A stretch of 64,000 nucleotides of DNA from Pusillibacter faecalis. Its GTDB lineage: Bacteria > Bacillota > Clostridia > Oscillospirales > Oscillospiraceae. This document shows, in pieces, positions 18,567 to 25,637 of the stretch. Position 1 is the first letter of the stretch, and the number at the start of each line of letters is the position of its first letter. The stretch spans positions 1,426,001-1,490,000 of the forward strand of contig NZ_AP023420.1 of the NCBI RefSeq assembly GCF_018408705.1. The letters run 5' to 3'. Under the pieces are notes generated by a model. The model had not been told where the DNA came from, did not search any database, and saw nothing but the letters and a program-made list of their open reading frames with translations. The position numbers and the translations under genes are program-made.

Positions 18567-18573
18567 ATAGGTC

Positions 18574-18603
18574 ATGCCCTGCATCTCAATGGATGCGGGG
18601 CAT
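18574..18603 (+). terminator. hairpin after the thioesterase gene
   Basis: A 12-bp stem with one G-T pair (18574-18585 with 18592-18603) and six-base loop, just after the thioesterase stop; it has no T-tract. Confidence 0.5.
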
Positions 18604-18761
18604 CTCAGGCTGGGGACGGCAGTTTCCCCCGGCAAAAGAGACCGTATTCTCCGGTGCGCTTCAAAGCGCCGGGGAACACCGGCCGGCCTCCAGACGAGCT
18701 GCCGTGAAGCGGCAGGAAAAAGCGGCCGTTCGTGTTTCATCATTTACCGTTTCAAAGACGG

Positions 18762-18796
18762 AAAGCCCCCGCATCCACTGGATGCGGGGGCTTTTT
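18762..18796. terminator. bidirectional terminator
   Basis: A 15-bp stem that begins AAAGCCCCC and ends GGGGGCTTT, with a three-base loop and T residues on both strands. It separates the thioesterase from the convergent P1 peptidase. Confidence 0.9.
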
Positions 18797-18808
18797 CAGC
18801 TTTGGAGT

Positions 18809-19774
18809 TCAGCAAAAATCTCTTGCGGCTTTCAGGCCATAGGCCGGCTCGGCGGTGAGAGCCGCCCGGTTGATGGCCCGGCCCATGCACTCGGTGACAA
18901 GGGCTCCAACGGCGTCCACGCCTACCTCCACCTCGCCGGAGGCCATGAGGAAGATAGTGTCGCCGTCGGCGGTGGAATGAACCGGCCGGATGGCCTGGGC
19001 AAAGCCGTTATGGGCAATACTGGCCAGCTTGTTGCACTGGCTCTTGTCCAGCTTGGCGTTGGTGATGACGCAGCCGATGGTGGTGTTTCCGCCCCACAGT
19101 GCCCGGTTGCGCTCAATCTCGTCATACATCACCTTGACGGTGTCCGCCATCGCAGACTTGTCCTCCGTGAGGAGGCCCGCCATCAGGTGCTTGTCGTCAT
19201 AGTCAATGATGTCACCCAGGGCATTGACCGCCACAATCGCGGCACACTGCACTGCGCCCACCTGAGCGGCGTAGATGCCGAGGCCCGCCTTCATCATGCC
19301 GCTGGGCCCATGGAACTTGCCCACGGTAGCCCCGGTGCCGGCGCCCACGTTGCCCTCGGCGGGCTCCTGGCCGCTGTAGGCGTTGACGCAGGCGGCATAG
19401 CCCATGGCCTTGTCGGGCCGGACCTTGTTGGTCACCAGCTCCAGGTCGAAGAGGGACGCGCCGCAGACGATGGGCACCTTGCCAAAGCCGGTGTCAAAGC
19501 CAAAGCCCTTCTCCTCCAGGAACTGCATGGCGCCGTCGCCAGCCTCCAGGCCGAAGGCGCTGCCGCCGGAGAGCATCACACAGTTGATCTGCTGGACGGT
19601 GTTCACGGGACGGAGAAGCTCCGTCTCCCGGGAAGCGGGGCTTCCGCCCCGGACGTCCACGCCGGCCCAGGCGCCCTGTTCGCAGAGGATCGCGGTGCAG
19701 CCGGTGGCATGCTCCAAATCCTGGGCATGGCCAATTTTAAAGCCCTTGATTTGGGAAACGGGAATTTCTTTCAT
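18809..19774 (-). CDS. P1-family (DmpA/NylC-like) aminopeptidase
   Basis: A 321-residue member of the self-cleaving P1 (S58) Ntn-type peptidases, which remove N-terminal residues from short or D/beta-amino-acid peptides. Family hallmarks are GVDVRGGSPASRET, CVMLSGGSAFGLEAGDG, the GNVGAGTGATVGK segment, and GNTTIGCVITNA, whose Thr is the likely autocatalytic nucleophile. The start at 19774 follows CAGGAGG. It lies downstream of an OPT peptide transporter on the same strand, so it probably processes imported peptides. Confidence 0.9.
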   Translation of the reverse strand: MKEIPVSQIKGFKIGHAQDLEHATGCTAILCEQGAWAGVDVRGGSPASRETELLRPVNTVQQINCVMLSGGSAFGLEAGDGAMQFLEEKGFGFDTGFGKVPIVCGASLFDLELVTNKVRPDKAMGYAACVNAYSGQEPAEGNVGAGTGATVGKFHGPSGMMKAGLGIYAAQVGAVQCAAIVAVNALGDIIDYDDKHLMAGLLTEDKSAMADTVKVMYDEIERNRALWGGNTTIGCVITNAKLDKSQCNKLASIAHNGFAQAIRPVHSTADGDTIFLMASGEVEVGVDAVGALVTECMGRAINRAALTAEPAYGLKAARDFC

Positions 19775-19802
19775 AAATCCAACCTCCTGATATTGAAAAA
19801 CC

Positions 19803-19850
19803 CGGAGAGAAAGGGGCCGCAAATGTTCTGCTGCGGCCCCCAGCTCTCCG
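19803..19850 (-). terminator. nested hairpin between OPT transporter and P1 peptidase
   Basis: Outer stem CGGAGAG/CTCTCCG encloses an inner GGGGCCGCA/TGCGGCCCC stem. With no long T-tract it may reduce read-through or protect the upstream OPT message, lowering peptidase expression relative to the transporter. Confidence 0.55.
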
Positions 19851-19885
19851 CTGAAGCAATTGAATACAACGATGATACAGCCAAA

Positions 19886-21532
19886 TTATGCCGCTGTCAA
19901 AATCTGAATGGCCTGGACCAAGGCAATCACAACGCCGACGCAGCCTTCGCCAGCCAGCAGGCCGGAGGCAATGACGTTGCCCGTGCTGCCCTGCGCGAAC
20001 TTGGGAGCGGCCTTCTCAGTGATAAAGCGCACCAGACCGCCCAGGCATGCGGTGAAGGACAGATAGAAGGGCAGATAGATGCCCAGGCCCAGCATGGTGA
20101 AGCGGGGGGTGATGAAGTAGATGACAATGGAGGCGATCAGTCCGCCGAAGAACACGGGGACGTTGGCAATGCCGCCCACCACGGAGGCAACCGCCGCCGC
20201 CTGGGCCGCCGGGAACATCTCGCTGCCGAACACGCCGCCGCCATAGGCCTTGACCAGCACCAGCATCACGCCGGACGCCACCACGGCGCCGATGACGCCG
20301 CCGATCACCTCGCCGTACCACTGGGCCTTCGGATCGGTGTGAAGGATGCTGCCGGACTTGAAATCGTTCATCACGTCGCCGGTCAGACCCGCCGCAATCG
20401 CCACGATGCCGGCCACGAACACAGCCTGTGTAACCTCCAGATTGCAGGCCACCTTGGCGATGGCCATGACAAAGATGCCGAAGACCTCCATCGGGTTAAT
20501 GCCGGACTGGCCCACGCACTGAGAGGACATGGCGGTGGTCAGCCACACGCCCAGCAGGGTGATGATGACGGCTACAACGGGCAGATCCAGAACGAAGATA
20601 AACGAAACTGCCAGAATCAAAATCACAATCGGAGCCCAGCGCATGGGAACGATGGCGTCGCCGGCCTGCCCCTTGGAGAACATGCCGCCGAAGATGGACT
20701 TGGCGCGGGGGATGATCTCCTTGGCGGTGATGGCAAGGCCCACGCCCACCATCCAGCCGAGGCCCAAAGAGCTCTTGATGCCGGAGGCGGTGGCCGCATC
20801 CCACAGACCGGAGGCCTGCCCGCCCATGAGGATGCCGAAATCACCGATCACCGCGCCCAGGAACCAGACAAAGATGGTGGCCGGCCCGATCAGGTAGCCT
20901 ACGGCGATCATCATGGGAGACCACCAGATGCCGCCCATGGAACCAAATTTCTGCATGAAGCCAAAGTTGGTCATGGCGGGGACGGCGGCAAACCAGTCCC
21001 GCAGGGCGGTCCAGAGACCGGCGATCCCCAGGGAACCAAACAGAGCGCCGGTCTGCTTGCCGCCCTCGTCGCCAACGACAACGACCTCGGCGGCGGCCTG
21101 ACCCATGGCGTAGGGCATATCCGCCTCCACCACGAAGTGCTTACGAATGAGAGATGTAAAAATCAGGCCCAGCACCGTGCCGCCAACGGTCACCAGCATG
21201 ACCTTGAGAATGCTGAACTCCGCATCATTGTTCAAGATGAAAATGCCGGGAATGGTAAACGCCAGACCGCCCGCCACCATGGCACCGGCGGACATACAGG
21301 TATGGGCCACGTTAATCTCATTGACATTGGTGTTGCCCATGGCCTTCAGGGCAAACATGGACGCCAGGGCCACGAACATGATGGGCCAGGGCAGGGACGA
21401 CGCCTTCAGAGCCACAAACATGGAAGAGCACGTCAAAATGATGGAGCCAACGACTCCGATAATAATTGCACGCGCGGTAAACTGTTCTTTAAAAGAACTG
21501 GCGTGCTTGACCTGACTTTGATCCAAAGCCAT
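19886..21532 (-). CDS. OPT-family oligopeptide transporter
   Basis: A 548-residue, highly hydrophobic protein with at least twelve membrane segments. Typical OPT stretches are MFVALKASSLPWPIMF early, the NVNEINVAHTCMSAGAMVAGG-region, EADMPYAMGQAAAEVV and GGIWWSPMMIAVGYLIGP. OPT proteins import oligopeptides or metal chelates with protons. An AGGGAGGT site precedes the ATG. The P1 peptidase follows after 111 bases. Confidence 0.92.
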   Translation of the reverse strand: MALDQSQVKHASSFKEQFTARAIIIGVVGSIILTCSSMFVALKASSLPWPIMFVALASMFALKAMGNTNVNEINVAHTCMSAGAMVAGGLAFTIPGIFILNNDAEFSILKVMLVTVGGTVLGLIFTSLIRKHFVVEADMPYAMGQAAAEVVVVGDEGGKQTGALFGSLGIAGLWTALRDWFAAVPAMTNFGFMQKFGSMGGIWWSPMMIAVGYLIGPATIFVWFLGAVIGDFGILMGGQASGLWDAATASGIKSSLGLGWMVGVGLAITAKEIIPRAKSIFGGMFSKGQAGDAIVPMRWAPIVILILAVSFIFVLDLPVVAVIITLLGVWLTTAMSSQCVGQSGINPMEVFGIFVMAIAKVACNLEVTQAVFVAGIVAIAAGLTGDVMNDFKSGSILHTDPKAQWYGEVIGGVIGAVVASGVMLVLVKAYGGGVFGSEMFPAAQAAAVASVVGGIANVPVFFGGLIASIVIYFITPRFTMLGLGIYLPFYLSFTACLGGLVRFITEKAAPKFAQGSTGNVIASGLLAGEGCVGVVIALVQAIQILTAA

Positions 21533-22297
21533 AATTCTACCTCCCTATATCAAATACCAGACTGCCATTTTTGCTTAAAAGCTTTCAAGAAAAGTACGCT
21601 CTCGTTTCTCCGGAAAAGGTTGCGGGTTCCCCGCATGGATTGGAGTGCCTACCGCAGACTTTCAGCAAAATGATGGAACTGCTCTTTGATGCCTCCCTCC
21701 CTTAATCTTTACTTTATACCATACGCTATCAATCTTGGAAAAGCAAGCAAAATTCATAAAATATGTGAGATTATACAACTTATTATTTCTTATTTTGTTA
21801 AAAACTGATATCATTACTGTTCTTATATTTAGAACAGATGGGGCTGGAATCATTTTGCACCTCCGCCACTCGCATATTTTCAAAACACACAGTCCGCTGC
21901 CTGGCTGGAACATGATTGCCGGGCTGGGCCTGCCCCTTCTTAAAATAAATGTTGGTTTTTTAGAAAAATGGGTTCTATTTTTCTATATAGATTGATAAGA
22001 TATCAAAATCCAGTGAAATTTTTAAAGGGCGGAAATCCCTGACAATTTATCTGACGGAGGCGGTGAATTTCTGGAAATAAAGAAACCCTGTATCAATTTG
22101 ACTGCGGAAAAGCAACAAGAACCCTGTTAGAAAATTGTGCATATCAATAAAAATATAGATAAAATTGTTTTTATAATTGACAAATTTTATAAAGAGACTA
22201 TGATAAAAATGAATGAAGGCGCTGCAAGGGGGAAGATGCCGTCTTGGTGTGCCTTCTGCGATTTTACAAACAAAATAAAAAAGGGGGAAATTCAAGA
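21533..22297. other. long A+T-rich intergenic region
   Basis: About 765 bases between the divergent OPT and acid-phosphatase genes, much richer in A+T than the flanks. It should hold the OPT promoter on the minus strand, though I cannot choose one confidently; the phosphatase promoter is at 22177. Short frames here, such as 21735-21995, have no ribosome site. No gene is called. Confidence 0.5.
22177..22204 (+). promoter_or_regulatory. acid phosphatase promoter
   Basis: TTGACA, 16 bases, TATGAT, leaving a leader of about 85 bases before the ATG. Confidence 0.7.
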
Positions 22298-23584
22298 ATG
22301 ATGAAAAAACGGATCAGTTCCCTGGCTGTTATGCTGGTGATGCTCTTTGCCCTGGCGATTCCGGCAGCAGCGGCTCCGGAGGGAGCAAACACCGATGTGA
22401 AAATTGTGGTGGACGGCAAAGACCTGACCAGCCAGTTCAACGAGGACACGCTGTGGATGGAGGATGGCATTACCATGGCGGGCGTTCGGGCTCTGGGAGA
22501 GGCCGTTGGCGCTGACGTGAGGTACGACAGCGCGACGGGGAGCGTTGTTGTGGAGGGCCTGAAGCAGGCCACGGGAGTCTACTCCCCTGTGGCGGACTAT
22601 GAGTATCTGGTGGGCGCCGCGGCATGGCAGATGTCCGCTGAGGCTCATGCGCTGATGATGCAGGCATTCAACATTGCCAAGGAGAACGTGGATGAGATGG
22701 CCGCCGCCGCTGACGCCGCCAAGGATCAGACGGGTTATTACTGGCAGACGGCCAACGGCGGGAAGCAGCTGATGTACCAGGGCAAGCGGGTTGCCGTGGT
22801 GAGCGATATTGACGACACGCTGGTGGACGGCGTGCATTATACCGCCAATATTCTGGGCCGCAACGGGGAGTGGACCAACAAATCCTTTGCGGACTTTGTC
22901 ATGAGCGACGGCTGCACGGCGCTGCCCGGCGCGGTGGAGTTCATCAACCACTGTGTGGAAAACGGGATTGAGGTCTACTATGTGACCAACCGCTACGACC
23001 AGGGCTACAAGACCAGCCAGCCCCAGTACGCCGGGCAGACCGGTTACAAGGCAAAGGATGGAAGCATCATCGGCTCCTCCGTGTACGAGGTGGTGGGCAA
23101 GACCTTCTATGATATCTCCATGGAGTCCATGGAGCGTCTGGGCTTCCCCACGGATGACAAGACCAGTCCCAACTACAGCGCCAGCGTGCATCTGCTGGTG
23201 AACGACAATAAGATCAACGGCTCCAGCAAGGAGGGCATCCGTCAGATCATCGCCACCGGCGGCACCTGGGCCACCGGCGAACGTGTGGCCGAGTCCAAGG
23301 CGTATCCGGAAAAGCTGCAGCTGAGCTCCCATCATATCGCCATGGTGGTGGGCGACGACCTGAACGACATCAGCCAGATTTTCAGCGCCGAGGATGTGGA
23401 CGCGGTGTCCAGAGTGGAGCTGGCAATTGAAAACATGGATAAGTGGGGCGCGGAGTGGATTGTGCTGCCCAACGCTGTCTACGGGAGTTCTGTCAACTAC
23501 GCCACGGCCTACGGGATCACGGATTTGTTCCGGTATTTTGACTATACAAACAAGACCACGGCCGCGTGGGATATCTATCAATAA
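22298..23584 (+). CDS. secreted HAD-type acid phosphatase with stalk domain
   Basis: A 428-residue exported protein. A signal peptide (residues 1-26, ending PAAAA) is followed by a copper-amine-oxidase-N-like stalk domain (VKIVVDGKDLTSQF ... SVVVEG, about 32-86). The phosphatase part is of the class B/C (P4, 5'-nucleotidase) HAD type: nucleophile motif VVSDIDDTLVDG near residue 167, YYVTNRY as motif II and VVGDDLNDI as motif IV. An AAGGGGGAAA site precedes the ATG. It probably releases phosphate from nucleotides at the cell surface. Confidence 0.88.
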   Translation: MMKKRISSLAVMLVMLFALAIPAAAAPEGANTDVKIVVDGKDLTSQFNEDTLWMEDGITMAGVRALGEAVGADVRYDSATGSVVVEGLKQATGVYSPVADYEYLVGAAAWQMSAEAHALMMQAFNIAKENVDEMAAAADAAKDQTGYYWQTANGGKQLMYQGKRVAVVSDIDDTLVDGVHYTANILGRNGEWTNKSFADFVMSDGCTALPGAVEFINHCVENGIEVYYVTNRYDQGYKTSQPQYAGQTGYKAKDGSIIGSSVYEVVGKTFYDISMESMERLGFPTDDKTSPNYSASVHLLVNDNKINGSSKEGIRQIIATGGTWATGERVAESKAYPEKLQLSSHHIAMVVGDDLNDISQIFSAEDVDAVSRVELAIENMDKWGAEWIVLPNAVYGSSVNYATAYGITDLFRYFDYTNKTTAAWDIYQ

Positions 23585-23597
23585 GAGGTTTCTAATC

Positions 23598-23642
23598 GCT
23601 CCGGTGGACCCCCAACGCATGCTGCCGGGGGTCCACCGGAGC
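23598..23642 (+). terminator. terminator after the acid phosphatase
   Basis: A perfect 16-bp stem (23598-23613 with 23627-23642) and 13-base loop, followed by a short TGAAATTTT run. Confidence 0.8.
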
Positions 23643-23666
23643 TGAAATTTTGGGAGGGTGATGAGA

Positions 23667-24539
23667 TTGAACAAGCGCTTACTGCCTGCCGTGCTGGCGG
23701 TGGTCCTGCTGCTGGCGGGATGCAGCCAGGAGCCGGTTCCCTATGACTATGATCTCTCCGCATACATTGAGCTGGGGACTTACAGCGCGATTCCATACCT
23801 TCCCTACGGAGATACCGGGCGGGACACGGTGGAGCCCTATGACCTGGTGACGGCGGAGCTGGAAGCCGCAGTGGAGGGGGTGGAGACTCCCTTCCGGGGG
23901 ACTTATACTTTTGAAGTGGGGTACTCCAATTTCCTGGAGGGCTTTGACGACGCCCTGATCGGGCTGCGGGTGGGGGAGCCGGCCACGGTGCGGCTTGTCT
24001 TTCCGGACCCCTATGAGGAGCAGCCGGAGTTTTCCGGGCGGAATGTGGAAATAGAGGTCCTGGTAACGGCGATTGATTTCAGCCAGTATGTGGAGACCAA
24101 CAAAAACGCCCTGTGGGAAATCGCGGTGGACACCAGCACGGTCCTTCAATATCCGGAGGCGGAGCTGCGGGAGTATGAGGAGGATTTCCGGGAGTGCTAT
24201 CTGGCCTTTGCCCGGGAGTATGGAATGGAGCTGGACGACTATCTGCGGCAGTTTTTCGGAACCAATGAGGAAGGGTTGGACGCGTTGTGCCGGGAAAATG
24301 CGCAGGACTCCGTCAAGCGGGACCTGGTGATGTACGGAATTTTGCGCGCGGAAAATCTGGAGATCACCCAGGAGGATTTGGAGGCCTGCAAACCGGATTG
24401 GCTGATCACCTACGGCTATGAGAGAGAGGCGCCAAAGGGGTGGGAGGACCCGGGCGTTCAGGAGAGCTTGCGCGCCATGGCTGCCCTGCGCAAGGCGCAG
24501 GAGTTTGTCTATGAGCACGCAGAACCTCAAAGCGCATGA
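23667..24539 (+). CDS. lipoprotein with FKBP/trigger-factor-like domains
   Basis: A 290-residue exported lipoprotein; the lipobox LLLAGC lies near residue 19. Residues about 70-135 hold an FKBP-like core (FEVGYSNFLEGFDDALIGLRVGEPATVRLVFP), followed by a helical region resembling the C-terminal arm of trigger factor (YEEDFRECYLAFAREYGMELDDY). It is probably a peptidyl-prolyl isomerase or chaperone acting outside the membrane. The TTG at 23667 is chosen because the GGAGGGTGAT site is correctly spaced to it; ATG 23661 overlaps that site. Confidence 0.78.
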   Translation: MNKRLLPAVLAVVLLLAGCSQEPVPYDYDLSAYIELGTYSAIPYLPYGDTGRDTVEPYDLVTAELEAAVEGVETPFRGTYTFEVGYSNFLEGFDDALIGLRVGEPATVRLVFPDPYEEQPEFSGRNVEIEVLVTAIDFSQYVETNKNALWEIAVDTSTVLQYPEAELREYEEDFRECYLAFAREYGMELDDYLRQFFGTNEEGLDALCRENAQDSVKRDLVMYGILRAENLEITQEDLEACKPDWLITYGYEREAPKGWEDPGVQESLRAMAALRKAQEFVYEHAEPQSA

Positions 24540-24541
24540 AA

Positions 24542-24572
24542 GAAAGCGCCGCCTGCTCCAGGCGGCGCTTTC
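24542..24572 (+). terminator. terminator after the FKBP-like lipoprotein
   Basis: A perfect 14-bp stem beginning GAAAGCGCC with a three-base loop, four bases after the stop codon. Confidence 0.82.
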
Positions 24573-25009
24573 TGGGCGCCTGGATGAAGCGCGGCGGTTC
24601 CAGTACTGCCCGGCCGCCGTCCAGGTTCCGCTGGCACATGTGGAAAACCACGGGGAAATCAGCCGCTGCTCCCGGCAGGAGTCGCGCATCCGCCCCGTGA
24701 CGGCGTTGCCGTGGGGGCTGTTTACGTCGTGAGCAGCGGTGAGACCCACGGTCCGCCGCCAGGCTCTGGAACCGGGGCCCATCGCCCAGACCGTGACACG
24801 CGTCCGTGGAGATATGGAGATCGCTCGCGCGGCGCCGCTTCTCCAGAGGTTCAGGGGGAGCCAGGGCGGGAACGCCTTCCGGTTTTGAAAGATATGGCAG
24901 TCCTCCTCAAAGGGGTCCCGCCGCTCTGTTGGAATCGGGCGGGTGGGGCGCGCTCCTCTCCGGTCTCTCATGGGAGCTGATTCCGCGGAAACTTTTCACG
25001 GCTTTTTGG
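24573..25009. other. intergenic region before the ileS leader
   Basis: About 440 G+C-rich bases with no frame carrying a plausible start and ribosome site and no family I recognise on either strand. Confidence 0.4.
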
Positions 25010-25037
25010 TTGACAAACGGCGAAAACATGATATGAT
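25010..25037 (+). promoter_or_regulatory. promoter of the T-box/ileS operon
   Basis: TTGACA, 16 bases, TATGAT; transcription should start near 25044 at the beginning of the T-box leader. Confidence 0.8.
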
Positions 25038-25043
25038 AGTGCA

Positions 25044-25330
25044 GGAATTGAATCATTCTGGCGTAGATCAGGACGAGTACCCCCCGGATTCCTGCGAAGA
25101 GAGCCGCCGCATGGTGCAAGGCGGAGAGGAACGGAGGCGAATATCCCCTGGGAGCCTCCTGCTGAAAGACGACGCGAGTAAGTGTGGACGTGTGATGCCC
25201 GTTAAAGCATCGGCCCGTGACAGCGGGCATGAGGGGCCGCGTCCCGCAAGGGAGCTGGCAAGAAGAGTGGTACCGCAGAGTGTTAGCGCTTTGTCTCTTG
25301 GGGGAGACAGGGCGTTTTTCTTTTTTCGCG
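25044..25330 (+). ncRNA. T-box riboswitch (isoleucine)
   Basis: The leader has the T-box sequence AGAGTGGTACCGCAG (25264-25278), matching the family consensus around UGGNACCGCG, whose bulge binds the uncharged tRNA acceptor end. It is followed by a terminator stem CGCTTTGTCTC/GAGACAGGGCG (25287-25314) and a T-tract (25315-25326). A Stem I-like region begins near 25065 with AGGACGAGTA. The likely specifier is ATC at 25143-25145, which fits tRNA-Ile and the downstream ileS. Uncharged tRNA-Ile should favour read-through into the zinc-ribbon gene and ileS. Confidence 0.9.
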
Positions 25331-25346
25331 GAGAAAGGAGACGGAA

Positions 25347-25571
25347 ATGGGGGAGATGAAATGCCCCCTCTGCGGCGGCAGAATGCTGCGGGGGCACTTA
25401 AGCGCAGGCGCTTACAGCCGGATCATCTGGACAAAAAGTGACCTGCGGTGGACCTCCATGCTGGATGCCGGTGATCTGGTGGTGGAACCCCGCCGTCTAT
25501 CTTCCGGCGTGCTGGGGAACACGGCCGACCGGTGCCTTCAGTGCGGCGTGATCCTGGTGCGCAGAGCCTGA
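25347..25571 (+). CDS. small zinc-ribbon protein under T-box control
   Basis: A 74-residue protein with two CxxC knuckles, CPLCGGRM near the N-terminus and CLQCGVILVRR at the C-terminus, resembling the DUF6487-type putative zinc ribbons. An AAAGGAG site lies six bases before the ATG. It sits between the T-box terminator and ileS with no promoter of its own visible, so it appears to be induced by isoleucine starvation together with ileS. Function unknown. Confidence 0.8.
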   Translation: MGEMKCPLCGGRMLRGHLSAGAYSRIIWTKSDLRWTSMLDAGDLVVEPRRLSSGVLGNTADRCLQCGVILVRRA

Positions 25572-25637
25572 GCCGCCCCCTCTCCGAAAGACCATGGGCT
25601 CAATGATTTTTCTTACCATCATCACAGGAGGAACATT

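Noticed and set aside
18593..21673. 1026-codon plus-strand frame
   Set aside because: Antisense to the P1 peptidase and OPT genes, both of which have clear family motifs and ribosome sites; the product is low-complexity.
21735..21995. 86-codon frame in the A+T-rich gap
   Set aside because: No ribosome site and chance-like composition.
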